DNA of 64,000 nt from assembly GCF_009938165.1 (NCBI RefSeq), contig NZ_AP019650.1, forward strand, positions 682,001 through 746,000, given 5' to 3'. The notes beneath the pieces were generated by a model, which was not told the origin of the DNA, ran no database searches, and saw only the letters and a program-made list of their open reading frames with translations. The translations under genes were made by a program, and so were the position numbers. Below, piece by piece: positions 31,699 through 41,162 of the stretch. Each line of letters begins with the position of its first letter. Positions within the stretch are counted from its first letter, which is position 1. This DNA comes from Vibrio taketomensis. GTDB lineage: Bacteria > Pseudomonadota > Gammaproteobacteria > Enterobacterales > Vibrionaceae.

Positions 31699-32039
31699 TT
31701 TAGCTTCACCTTTCCTTGTGAGTAACTCACCTGTGAATCAAAATAGCGAAAACTCAACTTGTTTAGCTCCCGATACCATACGAGTTCTAATAACAATTCG
31801 GTATTCGGTGATATTGGGCACTGATATTTAACAACTTCCATGCCACAAAGCTCGAAACTTTGTTCAAACACATCTTGTGCGTAATGAAGTGCCCAATCTA
31901 ACTGAACAACCCCTGGTAGGATCGGGAATTCATCAAAATGCCCGCGAAAATATTTTAACGTGGGTTGAATTAACATAGAGAGTGTGCAAATTTGCTCATC
32001 TCTTGTCACTTGTGTTACTAACGGCAACTGACGAATCAT
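31695..32039 (-). CDS. apeI: Aryl polyene dehydratase (ApeI)
   Basis: Hotdog 3-hydroxyacyl-ACP dehydratase, about 114 residues, starting at ATG 32039 (MIRQLPLVTQVTRDEQ). LKYFRGHFDEFPILPGVVQLDW is the FabA/FabZ-type catalytic segment with its His. This gene is intact. In the raw frame it appears fused to the end of apeH, but that depends on one missing A at 32062-32065; with it, apeH ends in TAG one base before this ATG. Confidence 0.85.
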   Translation of the reverse strand: MIRQLPLVTQVTRDEQICTLSMLIQPTLKYFRGHFDEFPILPGVVQLDWALHYAQDVFEQSFELCGMEVVKYQCPISPNTELLLELVWYRELNKLSFRYFDSQVSYSQGKVKLK

Positions 32040-32040
32040 A

Positions 32041-33362
32041 CTACTCAAATAACTCCTGCAGTTTTGGTAATCCATTTTTCCTTGAGCGTTGCGAGGAATG
32101 CTATCGACTACACGGACCTTTCGTGGCAAAGCAATAGATTCAATGTGCTGAGCAAGATGACCACGGACTTCCCTCCACATAGCGAGTGATTGATTTTCAG
32201 TTGTTTTACCGCCCATATTAGGGCTAATACAACGGCTAGATTCACCACTTGCCTTGTACCTGCTTGAGTGACAACTGCGACCACTTGTTCAACTTGTGGT
32301 AGTGTCTCTGCGACTTGCTCAATCTCTGTCAAAGAGACTCGTTTCTCTGCCAATTTGACGATTCGGTCTCTTCTTCCTAACAATTGAAAATGCTGTTCAT
32401 CGACGGCCTCTATTCGATCATCTGTATAATAATCACCATCAACCTCGATATATGGAGAGCGAATTACCATGCAACCATCGTCAATCGAATAACTCAATGA
32501 AGTAAATAACTTCCAAGCCACACCTTGCTCACTTTGCCTACGTGTACCAATTCCCCGGTTTCGGAGCTCCCATAGATTTCCAGAGGAATAATTCCGACTA
32601 AGGGCCGAATTACAAAGCCGTTTGCAGCGAAAGTGGCCCCCGAACTAAACACTTCTGCCGCGGAAAATTGGATGTTCTCACTGACCAAAAATCTAAAAAA
32701 TTGGGCTTGCGACTAACGCTGTATTCTCATCCACCAACCGATTCACATCTTCAGGCATTTTTATTTGTCGGCGGTCGAATCGACGCAGACTCAATAACGG
32801 CCAAATCAACAAGAACAAAACCATAGATGTGATAATGACTAACGCTACCAATAAACTTAGTAATTTCACTTTCTGAACTCAATTCAGCCTCTAAGTCCAA
32901 AGCTTCAAGTTCAAATAGAGCTAATGTTTTGGGATCTTTTGGGTTTACCTGTCGAGCCTGAAGTATAGAGCTCAATCTGACACGCATTCGCTTGCAATGG
33001 CTTTGGCGTAAAATTAACGAAACCGGATAGCCATTGAGAAGGAACTAGGATATCAGGGTTGAGGTTGGCATCATCAGATAATAGCGTTGCACTTAACTGC
33101 AGATCTCGCAGCGTCACCTGTGCAAAATTATTGGGGAATACCGCAACCTTTTCTGCTTGATGGGTAGCGAGCAAAGCAACTAGGTGAAACCAAGGATCTC
33201 GGCACGCAATCACGATATGTGTGGAAGTGGATTGCTCACAGCGTGAATGCAAAGCGGCCACTTCCCATTTAAGATCCGAACCGTCTTCACGGTACTTTGA
33301 TCGTATGCAAGAACTCGCTCTTCATCTGAAGCAAACAATAACTGATGTATACCTGAGCACAT
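32041..33362 (-). pseudogene. apeH: Acyl/aryl-ACP (AMP-forming) ligase (ApeH), frameshifts
   Basis: ANL-superfamily ligase that would adenylate the aromatic starter and load it on an ACP. The P-loop YTSGSTGKPK is near 32955; downstream are IYGSSETGELVHVG, a C-terminal DDRIEAVDEQHFQLLGRRDRI and the adenylation Lys in AQGKMDY. Breaks occur near 33260, 32940, 32770, 32700, 32510 and 32210. Restored end: KMDYQKLQELFE then TAG at 32041. ATG 33362 begins MCSGIHQLLFASDEE. About 440 residues. Confidence 0.83.
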
Positions 33363-33367
33363 AACAA

Positions 33368-33905
33368 CTAGCCCAACTTCCTTTACGATAAATCCATTCA
33401 CTGCTAAGCAATAATCCAATTAACCCATAGCTAATTAGGCCGTTGTATAACGTCCATATTTCATAACTTAATTGGGTGGTTATCGCCGCTATCAAACCAT
33501 TGACCACAAAAACACTCCAGATCATTGTTAATCTCAGGGTGTAAATTAGCCCGGCTTCATCTAATTCTTCCCTGAGTTTCGCTATACGCGTAATAATTGG
33601 CTCACCCCAAAGACAAGAGGAAGGAACGTCAATAGCAAGACTAAGTTCATCATCACCGGATAAAACAGTAAGCCCGTTGCGTCGTTGACCATGACTGCAT
33701 AAAGTAAAAGCCCAATGCCGAAAGTATGCGGTACCCATTCGTTTATAGACAACATACTGCATTTTCGTTGCTGGACCAGTTTAGCGCTCAGCAACAACAC
33801 CATTGTGATAGCAATGGGCCGAATATAACCGGACTTTATGCCCCAGTAGATAATGAAGGGATAGCACAAAGTGACGACCAATATAATCAGCCGCAAGACT
33901 TTCAT
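33368..33905 (-). pseudogene. apeG: COG4648-type membrane protein (ApeG), frameshifts
   Basis: Polytopic inner-membrane protein of about 179 residues, starting MKVLRLIILVVTLCYPF. Hydrophobic segments are seen at YIRPIAITMVLLLSAKLV, FGIGLLLYAVMV, LVLLLTFLPLVFGV and a C-terminal pair before EWIYRK. One added A in AAAGG restores RKRKLG and a TAG at 33368, nine bases or less before apeH. Break also near 33590. Function unknown; conserved in APE clusters. Confidence 0.75.
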
Positions 33906-33910
33906 TTAAC

Positions 33911-34167
33911 TTAACCTTCTTGTGGCTCTAGCAATGCCACAACCACTGAGACGATATCGTCAACAGTTTTGACCGCTTTAAATTCCTCTGGCTTAATCTT
34001 GATTTTGTCTGTTGCTGCAAATGAACAATCAAATCAACGGCATCAATACTATCCAGCTCTAGGTCATCTGCTATATGTGCTTCAAGCGTGATACTGCTCG
34101 GGTCTAACTCGAACAACTCAACCATCGCCTCTTTAATTAGCTCAAATACCTTTTCTTGTCCATACAT
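33911..34167 (-). CDS. apeF: Acyl carrier protein (ApeF), altered C-terminus
   Basis: ACP of the APE system. The 4'-phosphopantetheine site is LDSIDA in DDLELDSIDAVDLIVHL. The raw frame ends early at 33928 (SQWLWHC); shifting frame after LQQQTK gives EEFKAVKTVDDIVSVVVALLEPQEG and the TAA at 33911, a normal ACP end. About 85 residues. Next to the second ACP gene. Confidence 0.88.
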
Positions 34168-34175
34168 GACCCCTG

Positions 34176-34437
34176 CTATGCTGTTTGCACCTGAATAAAA
34201 TTGCTCAATGAGCTAACTGAACGAAAGTACTCTCTGGCATTTGGGTCATCGCCATTGATAACAATCCCAAACTCTTGTTTAATCGCAAGCCCCAGTTCAA
34301 GAGCATCAATCGAATCAAGATTGAGCCCTTCAGCATCATCAAACAATGACTCCTCTGAATCGATATCTTCAACGGTCAAATCCTCAAGATTCAAAGAGTC
34401 AATGATCACGCTTAATTTTGTTTTCTAAAGTGTTCAA
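34176..34437 (-). pseudogene. apeE: Acyl carrier protein (ApeE), N-terminal frameshift
   Basis: Second ACP, about 87 residues, with GLNLDSIDALELGLAIKQEFG carrying the Ser attachment site and the C-terminal YFRSVSSLSNFI typical of APE ACPs. The likely start is TTG 34437 (MNTLENKIK), joined by a one-base shift near 34405 to VIIDSLNLEDL. It overlaps the end of apeD. Paired ACPs are standard in APE clusters. Confidence 0.85.
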
Positions 34438-35227
34438 CTGCGTAATCCTCAATATTATTTAATGCAAATGCCTTACTTGGTTCCAATGCGCTATCAAAAT
34501 ATTTAGTGAGCTTTCTGGCGGCTATTGGTACAGAACGTGATTGATTCAATATGTGCTCAATAGATTCGGGTGGTAGTACATGAACATCAATTTTAGGTTG
34601 TCTCTCTGGTACCTGATACCATGCAATCCCTTTGTAGAGCGCGGCTGGCCGACTGGTAATGAGTACCCGTTGTATCGTAGCCTGACATCTAAGCGCGAGT
34701 TGGGCCGCACCACGCTGGCATTTAATCTTTGATTAGGCTCCGTCCTTGTCCCTTCTGGGAAAACCAGCAACTTACGACCACTAGCAATTTTTTCCACATA
34801 TCTCTAGAATCATTGGATGGTCATTGCGAATATATCCCGCCATTTGAATAACATGCCGCGTAAACGGATTTTCCACAGTGATGCTTTGACAATACAGTCA
34901 CATTGACGCAGTTGAGAAATGATGATCACTACATCTACCAATGTTGGATGATTAGCGACAACCAACGCCCCTCACCTGAGGAAAATGTTGCTTGTTATGA
35001 ACCGATATTGATAGAACACCAATAAAATTCATAAATCCCACAAAAACTCAAAACAAAGGGATATCCACCACTGACATGTATTTTCACGCTGCTTTTGCTT
35101 CTAACTAAAATAAAAATCAGAGGAAATACAATATATGACAATATCAATCCGCCCACACCAAATAACGTGAACGATATCCCAAAGCCTATTTGTCTAAAGT
35201 GTTTTTAAGTTTTATCGAAACGTCCAT
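34412..35227 (-). pseudogene. apeD: PlsC-type acyltransferase (ApeD), frameshifts
   Basis: Lysophospholipid-acyltransferase-like, about 271 residues. After an N-terminal membrane helix (TLFGVGGLILSYIVFPLIFIL) comes the NH-x4-D catalytic motif (ANHPTLVD, near 34950), then LLVFPEGTRT (motif III). ATG 35227 lies inside the end of apeC, and its stop lies inside apeE. Breaks near 35200, 35060, 35000, 34930, 34880 and 34800. Probably acylates the glycerol or sugar anchor of the pigment. Confidence 0.78.
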
Positions 35228-35885
35228 GTTATTTCTATCGTTTTACCACAAACACTGAAAGATTTATCTTTCGCCAACCCATAAATCAATGCCTTGATAT
35301 TCTCGACATTCCCTAGCTTACCTTCACAATTATTATGATTATCAATCTTTAATGAGTAGGTGCTACCACGGCGAATCTTGAGTGCTATTGCACATTGACT
35401 TTGTTCGCCGACAAATGTTGCAGTTCCTCTGGCACACATTCATCGGCATATATCACACACACTTCTGATTTGGGGTTATTGTGCAGATGAACCAAAGCTC
35501 AATAAGCGCCATGGCAAACGTATCTTCAACAGCGCTTATGGTGGTAAAAGGAACTGGGAGTTGATTAGCAATCGTCAATAGCCCTGCAGCAGTGCTATGG
35601 AACAGACTGAGCGAATTGTGTTGGTGATAACTCTTGCTTTTCGCCAATGAACACAACAGCTTATGAGTTCTTTCTAACTCACCATGGCGAGTGGCGAAAA
35701 CAATATAGTCAACGTTAGATGACGTGACAAATCCAGAAAGAGATAACACCTCTTTACTAAGAGAGCTGCTTCTTCTAAAGATTGATTTGGTACTTCATTA
35801 CAAGAGCAAAACTCTTGTTTGCCCCCAAATACGCAAATCTTGATGCTGAGTTTGGACTAACAGTCCAATCAACATTTACTTCCAT
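35212..35885 (-). pseudogene. apeC: Beta-ketoacyl-synthase-like chain-length factor (ApeC), frameshifts
   Basis: Short KS-like protein (about 224 residues) of the Ketoacyl-synt_2 type; it lacks the catalytic Cys and pairs with ApeO. It starts MEVNVDWTVSPNSASRFAYLGANK; LSLSGFVTSSNVDYIVFATRHGELERTHKLL and ELSPTQFAQSVHSTAAGLLTIANQ are family hallmarks. At least four breaks (near 35800, 35750, 35640, 35460). It is the first minus-strand gene of the cluster. Confidence 0.8.
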
Positions 35886-36184
35886 ACTAATTCTACGCCA
35901 TTCCTTTTAGCCGTGAGCAGATCCTATAATAATTAGATTTTTTAGGCAAAGTGATTTGGGCTTACACATCTTTTATGCAATTTAGTTTCCAGTTCTTGCG
36001 CCACATCTAATAATATGTTTTCAGTCAATAATCACTGGTAAATCTATGATTATTTGTCGACTCATACCAAAGAGATATAATTAGGTTTAGTCAATTTTAA
36101 AATACGCTATTTATCGTTTTTCAATTAGCTAAATTATATCAGAAATGGATTTTATAAATTAGACTCATTGTCACTGTGTAAGCT
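35886..36184. promoter_or_regulatory. Divergent promoter region of the APE locus
   Basis: About 300 AT-rich bases between the minus-strand APE operon and the plus-strand methyltransferase. It must contain the promoters of both units. I see no clear operator; individual boxes are not called. Confidence 0.5.
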
Positions 36185-37205
36185 AAGGAAGAAGCGCAAC
36201 GCTTGTCTTTCTCTCCTGTGGTATTTCACGCTGCAAAATCACTGCGTGACTTAGGCATATTAGAAGCATTAAACCGATACAAAAAGATGGTACGACGGCC
36301 GAAAATATTGCTGAGACATTACAGATAGATGTTTATGGCATCAAAGTTCTGCTTGATATGGGCTTTCTGCTGGGTTTGTTATTGGCGAACATAATCACTA
36401 CAAAATCACTAAATTGGTAATTCGTCAATCACGATGCGATGACAAGAGTAAACATGGATTTTGTTGCAGATATTTGTTATCGCGGTTTAGCGCATCTAAG
36501 CGAATCCATTCTTGAAAACGGCCTGCGGGTTTAAAGACGCTGAGCAATTGGGCCACTGTTTATGAAGGGCTCTCTCAACTTGATGATCAAGAGAAAGCAA
36601 GTTGGTTTAATTTTGACCACTATTATTCAGATCGTAGTTTCTGTCATTCTGGACAAAGTATTCTCTGGGCATGGTGATTCAATCTGCGATATTGGTGCGA
36701 ATACTGGCAAATGGACGCTAAAGTGCTGTGAATTTAACCCAAACATCAATGTCACTATGGTCGATCTGCCACAGCAATTAGACATCGCATATCAAAATAT
36801 CTGTGACCAAAATTTACAAGACAGAGTCAGTACTCATCCATGTAATTTGCTCAAAATAGATACTGAGCTACCTAACAATCATGATATTTATTGGATGAGC
36901 CAATTCCTCGATTGCTTTAGTGAAATTGAAATAGTCAGTATTTTATCGAGAGTCTGTGCTGCAATGAAGGACAGCTCAGATGTTCACATTTTAGAACTAT
37001 TTCCAGACAGACAAGACTTCGAATCTGCTGCTATACATTGAATGGTACAAGCTTATACTTTACCGCCATTGCTAATGGCAATTCTCGATTCTATATGAGT
37101 TACGATTTCTTACCATTGATCGAAAAAGCCGGATTGCACGTTGTTTCCATCGAAGACCACATCGGATTAGGACACTCGTTGATCCATTGTCGGAAAATTC
37201 AGTGA
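36185..37205 (+). pseudogene. SAM-dependent methyltransferase of the APE locus (ApeB-like), frameshifts
   Basis: About 335 residues with an N-terminal winged-helix dimerisation part (VVFHAAKSLRDLGILEALNRY) and a Methyltransf_2-like SAM-binding domain: ICDIGANTGKW (glycine-rich motif I), VTMVDLPQQLDIA (motif II acid) and YWMSQFLDCFSE. Breaks near 36290, 36370, 36520, 36650 and 37035. Start is uncertain because the frame is closed just upstream of 36185. Expected to methylate the aromatic head group. Its TGA overlaps the next ATG. Confidence 0.8.
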
Positions 37206-37733
37206 TGCCAATTCGCCGAACTATTGCTCATTGCCTGTTAATGACGTCACTCTGTTCCTGGAACGCGTACGCATTTGAACTGTTAGCTGGTTTTGGAGGA
37301 CCTCAATTTGGGACTGATGATGAAATACCGGATGGTTCTTGGATGCAATGTTATATGACCATAAACGCAGTAACCAGCAATGGCTGGTATCGGCACGGGG
37401 TGACACGCATTTACACCAATTCGCAACAGGAAACAGCAATATCACGGCTATTTCGCTGTTTCTGAGCTACGCCTTTTACCAACCAATTCGACAAAGTCTG
37501 GTTTTTCCATGCTCGGGCGCTAGGCCAACCTATTTAAATCATGAAAATTTGGGCGAGCGCGAGCAAGCCCTCAAAGTTTGTATTCCAAGCGCAAGTTGGG
37601 GCTGGGGTCTATCTAGATAAAGGAAAAATATCAACTTAGGCTGCTATATCGCCATTTTAGTAATGCAAATCTAGACAAACCTAATGATGGACTCGATATT
37701 CCATTGATGCTGAGCCTTGGTATTGCCTTCTGA
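37205..37733 (+). pseudogene. PagL-like outer-membrane acyl hydrolase, frameshifts
   Basis: About 175 residues with a signal peptide (MTSLCSWNAYA). The C-terminal RHFSNANLDKPNDG, read after repair near 37650-37695, matches the PagL/lipid A 3-O-deacylase active site His-x-Ser followed by N/D-rich turns, and the protein ends with an aromatic Phe like an outer-membrane barrel. Start ATG 37205 overlaps the methyltransferase TGA. Similar genes are found at the edge of APE clusters; substrate unknown. Confidence 0.7.
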
Positions 37734-37755
37734 AGTGCTCAAGGCATTTGCCCTT

Positions 37756-38145
37756 TTAGTTAGAGCGCATGAGCCAATTTAGAACTTCTAGCGCAGCCAA
37801 AGAGCATACTGCTGCGTCTTTTACCGATAAAGCGCAACTCTTCAATCTCTGCATCTGGGCGCAGGTTTCCTTGGTAGTGCGCAAAATAGCACGTCAATTT
37901 CACGCATACTCCTCTGCTTTACCGTCAGCCGGTGCAATAAAGGTTTCTGCATACACAATTGACTCAGGAATTAAGTCTACACTCAACTCCTCTCTAATCT
38001 CACGAATTAATGCTTGCTGATCACTCTCACCACTTTCTCGTTTTCCACCAGGTAAATAAAATAGTGATTTCCCCTCAGAACGTACTGCCAAAAATTGACC
38101 GTCTTTTACTAAAATCCACGCCAACTTGTCGATCACTTTACCCAT
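37756..38145 (-). pseudogene. NUDIX hydrolase, frameshifts near the C-terminus
   Basis: About 130 residues. The complete Nudix box is GGKRESGESDQQALIREIREELSV. After a break near 37910 (G run) the sequence continues GVCVKLTCYFAHYQGNLRPDAEIEELRF, then after another near 37815 DAAVCSLAALEVLNWL. Hydrolyses an unknown nucleoside-diphosphate-linked compound. It converges with the PagL-like gene and is probably unrelated to pigment synthesis. Confidence 0.85.
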
Positions 38146-38378
38146 CTATGGTTCCTTAGCATTGATGCTTACATCGTTTTAATTCTCACTGTTATTTTAA
38201 CGAACCACATTAAGAATGAGTAGACATTGTTTAGTGCCGAAACAATAACTCACAAAAACCCATAAATCCGACTAAAACTCAGATATATAGCTCTATCTTC
38301 ACAGTCATCTTGATGATTCAACGACATGCGCCTACCCGTTACATCCCCATCCTCGATTATCATTTATGAGACTCTATC
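38146..38378. other. Intergenic region upstream of the TackOD1 module
   Basis: Together with the tiny ORF below, about 360 bp separate the Nudix gene from the TackOD1 gene. AT-rich, likely promoter of the three-gene module; no further gene seen. Confidence 0.45.
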
Positions 38379-38464
38379 GTGAACATTTTGTGCTATTCCA
38401 TTTAGTAGTGTTTTTTAATTTTTCTGGCTGTGTAAGCGACGTTGCACCTAACAACAATGAATAA
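38379..38464 (+). other. Possible tiny lipoprotein ORF, one frameshift
   Basis: From GTG 38379 the frame reads MNILCYSI, then after a one-base shift LVVFFNFSGCVSDVAPNNNE and TAA 38464. This would be a 28-residue lipoprotein with lipobox FSGC, ending 39 bp before the TackOD1 gene. The need for a frameshift and the small size make it weak. Confidence 0.3.
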
Positions 38465-38503
38465 TTAAGGTTGAGGCTCAGAGCCAGTTTTGATGAGGTT
38501 TCA

Positions 38504-39835
38504 ATGTCTGAAAGTCTAACTCACATCTATTGGTTTGGAAGCAAGACGAACGTGAAAACCAGTGTTAAGGTTTTGCAGATTAATGAGTTAAATGAAATTT
38601 CTCTTATAACGAGTGGGGTAATTTGCTTCAACTGTAGAGATGACGATGAACTCAAACAAGTGCTTCAGGAATTCTATCAACAACCGCTTCGTTGGGCGTG
38701 GGCTGTCTACACGGTGGTTGATTCCAATTATTCACAAGCCGTCACTGATGGTGTTTTTGACGAACAATTGGCGATCAATTCTTGGCAAGCTATGCAACGT
38801 AGACTTCAGTTAATTAAACAAATCCCTTTAATTGATCCTTTAATTGGTTGGCTTGGTATCAGCAAAACAAGGTCACTTAAACCGTTTCAAGACCTTGCTG
38901 CGCATACTATTTATTCTTATCCAATAATCGAATTGCTTATTCTGGACCTTTATTCTTCGTACCGATATGCGCTTTCCCAAAGCCAAAGAGGAATGTTAGA
39001 GTCAGAGGCGTTAATTGACCGCATCCGCATCTGCGCTAATTGCACTAGTGCTCATTTAAATTACGTGGATGTATGCCCAAACTGCCATAACATTGATATT
39101 GAATCTCAGAGCTCTTTACATTGTTTTACCTGTGGCTATGTGGGCGATCAATCTAGCTTTCAGAGGCAAAGTAAACTTGAGTGCCCAAAATGCCTGACGC
39201 AACTTCGGCATATCGGCGTGGACTATGATCGACCTTTAGAGAATCATAAATGCAATCATTGCTCTTCGCTCTTTGTTGAAGCGACAACAATTAGTAGGTG
39301 TATGAGTTGTGAACAATCTAATCGAATCGAAGACCTTGTTATCCGCAAACTCCATCAATACAAGCTCGGAGAGTTAGGTGAATACAATTATGTTCATGGC
39401 GCATCCATTGGGACGCCTGAGCTTTCCTTAAAAGGCAAAGTCGAAGCCCCCTTTTTTGAAAGTTTAGTCAGTTGGTTAAATAAAGTATCGATTCGTCATC
39501 ATACCCCTCACATGCTGTTATGCCTTCACCTGCCCTCTTTCAACGAATATGCATTACATCATGGCGATGGTTGTTTATTTTCATTAGTCGATCAGTTGAC
39601 CGAGCGTCTTGGGAGCGTGTTAAGAAATACCGACCTATGCTGCCAATATAAGAGCGACATTCTCTTAGTGCTCATGCCGTATACTCACCAATCAAGCCTA
39701 TCAGTGTTAATGGAAAAATTTAGTGAAATCTGCGAGTTAATCGAGGAGGAGGACTTTGAGCTAAACGCCTATGCATGGGATTTACCGGATGAAAGTATGA
39801 ATGACGACATTACTTCATGGTTTACCAAAAAATAA
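38504..39835 (+). CDS. TackOD1 zinc-ribbon / degenerate GGDEF protein
   Basis: Intact, 443 residues, soluble. Residues ~177-270 hold six CxxC pairs (CANC, CPNC, CFTC, CPKC, CNHC, CMSC) in the pattern of the TackOD1 output domain. The C-terminal ~150 residues have the length and strand pattern of a GGDEF domain, but the signature site reads QYKSDILLVLM, so it should not make c-di-GMP. ATG 38504 is preferred over TTG 38471 because GAGG lies 6 bp upstream. The stop touches the GTG start of the glycosyltransferase, so this is probably a dedicated regulator of that synthase. Confidence 0.83.
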   Translation: MSESLTHIYWFGSKTNVKTSVKVLQINELNEISLITSGVICFNCRDDDELKQVLQEFYQQPLRWAWAVYTVVDSNYSQAVTDGVFDEQLAINSWQAMQRRLQLIKQIPLIDPLIGWLGISKTRSLKPFQDLAAHTIYSYPIIELLILDLYSSYRYALSQSQRGMLESEALIDRIRICANCTSAHLNYVDVCPNCHNIDIESQSSLHCFTCGYVGDQSSFQRQSKLECPKCLTQLRHIGVDYDRPLENHKCNHCSSLFVEATTISRCMSCEQSNRIEDLVIRKLHQYKLGELGEYNYVHGASIGTPELSLKGKVEAPFFESLVSWLNKVSIRHHTPHMLLCLHLPSFNEYALHHGDGCLFSLVDQLTERLGSVLRNTDLCCQYKSDILLVLMPYTHQSSLSVLMEKFSEICELIEEEDFELNAYAWDLPDESMNDDITSWFTKK

Positions 39836-41161
39836 GTGAAATTTATGCTTCAAGATAGCCTTATATTATTTGATGCTCTAAGAGCTATGCTTTGGCATCA
39901 CGGCGATCTATGGATATTACTTTTCCCAATGATGATAGTAATTGAAGCTCCACTGTACATACTCGTACTCACTGGTATTTTTCGCTGGTCGTATTCCACC
40001 GTGAAACCTCATCAAACTCATTATCCTACGATCAGTTTCGTGATTACCTGTTATGGTGAGGGAGACGCTATCGGTATTACCATCGATACGCTTGCAGAGC
40101 AAATCTATCCCGCCAAGATTGAAATCATCGCCGTGGTTGATGGTGCCGTACAAAACCTCAATACCTATCAAGCCGCGCGAGACGGTGAAAAACGCCATCG
40201 CAATCGAAGAAACAGAACGGTACGTGTGCTCCCGAAATGGCAGCGCGGGGGACGTGTATCGACACTCAACGCTGGCTTATCCGCTGCAAGCGGTGAAATC
40301 ATCATAAACGTTGATGGTGACACATCATTTGACAACGATATGGCAATAACCATGATGGAGCAGTTTGTTGACACCAATGTGTTAGCTAGCGGTGGCGCGT
40401 TACGAGTACGTAACCACAACGCGAATCTCCTGACCAAAATGCAGTCACTTGAATACATGCTTTCAATGCAAGCAGGTAAGACGGGGATGGCAAATTGGGG
40501 AGTACTAAACAATATTTCGGGGGCTTTTGGCGCATTTAGAACACATTTACTAAGACAAGTTGGTGGTTGGGATACGCACACCGCAGAGGATCTCGACCTC
40601 ACAATGCGTTTAAAGCAATACAAACGCCGCTATCCTAATTACAAGTTGGCTTTTGCGCCTCATGCGATCGGCCACACCGATGTCCCAGACACTCTCAAAG
40701 GACTACTGCTTCAAAGGTTACGGTGGGATGGAGACCTGTTGTTCTTGTTTCTAAGAAAGCATAATGAAGGACTCACTTCTGCTCTGCTTGGCTGGGGGAA
40801 CTTCATATTCGTTATTACTTATGGCGTTTTACAAAACGTGCTACTGCCGATTCTAGTCATTCTATTTACTCTATACTTATTTGTCAGTTATCCGTTCACG
40901 CTTGTGCTCTCGTTGATGATGCTACTTTATGTCGTGTATCTATTCATCTCTGCAGTGATGTTCACGGTATACATTGCTCTCGTCTCCGAACGAAAAAACG
41001 ATGACTTGGCGTATGTCCCTTGGTTATTACTCTATCCGATATACCAGTTTTTTATGCGTTTGGTTACCGCGTTTTCTATGGTTAACGAAGTATTCAGACG
41101 CGGGCATGAAGAATCGACAATGGCTCCATGGTGGGTACTGAAGCGAGGTAAAAAGTTCTAA
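39836..41161 (+). CDS. Processive family 2 glycosyltransferase (BcsA/hyaluronan-synthase-like)
   Basis: Intact, 441 residues. One N-terminal membrane helix, a cytoplasmic GT-A domain and three or four C-terminal helices. Catalytic residues: VVDGA (first Asp), NVDGDTSFD (DxD), TAEDLDLT (general base) and LQRLRWDGD (the Q/R-x-x-R-W acceptor motif). This arrangement is typical of synthases that polymerise and extrude beta-linked glycans. No PilZ domain is attached. GTG 39836 directly follows the previous stop; the next gene begins 1 bp after. Confidence 0.87.
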   Translation: MKFMLQDSLILFDALRAMLWHHGDLWILLFPMMIVIEAPLYILVLTGIFRWSYSTVKPHQTHYPTISFVITCYGEGDAIGITIDTLAEQIYPAKIEIIAVVDGAVQNLNTYQAARDGEKRHRNRRNRTVRVLPKWQRGGRVSTLNAGLSAASGEIIINVDGDTSFDNDMAITMMEQFVDTNVLASGGALRVRNHNANLLTKMQSLEYMLSMQAGKTGMANWGVLNNISGAFGAFRTHLLRQVGGWDTHTAEDLDLTMRLKQYKRRYPNYKLAFAPHAIGHTDVPDTLKGLLLQRLRWDGDLLFLFLRKHNEGLTSALLGWGNFIFVITYGVLQNVLLPILVILFTLYLFVSYPFTLVLSLMMLLYVVYLFISAVMFTVYIALVSERKNDDLAYVPWLLLYPIYQFFMRLVTAFSMVNEVFRRGHEESTMAPWWVLKRGKKF

Positions 41162-41162
41162 C

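Noticed and set aside
31695..32216. A fused ApeH-ApeI protein (ligase C-terminus joined to dehydratase in one open frame)
   Set aside because: Adding one A to the AAAA run at 32062-32065 ends the ligase at ...KLQELFE and TAG 32041, directly before the apeI ATG. The fusion is an artefact of that missing base.
19302..37733. Clear evidence of a decayed pigment cluster
   Set aside because: The breaks are mostly homopolymer-type and protein-level conservation continues across them, so sequencing error is at least as likely as pseudogenisation.
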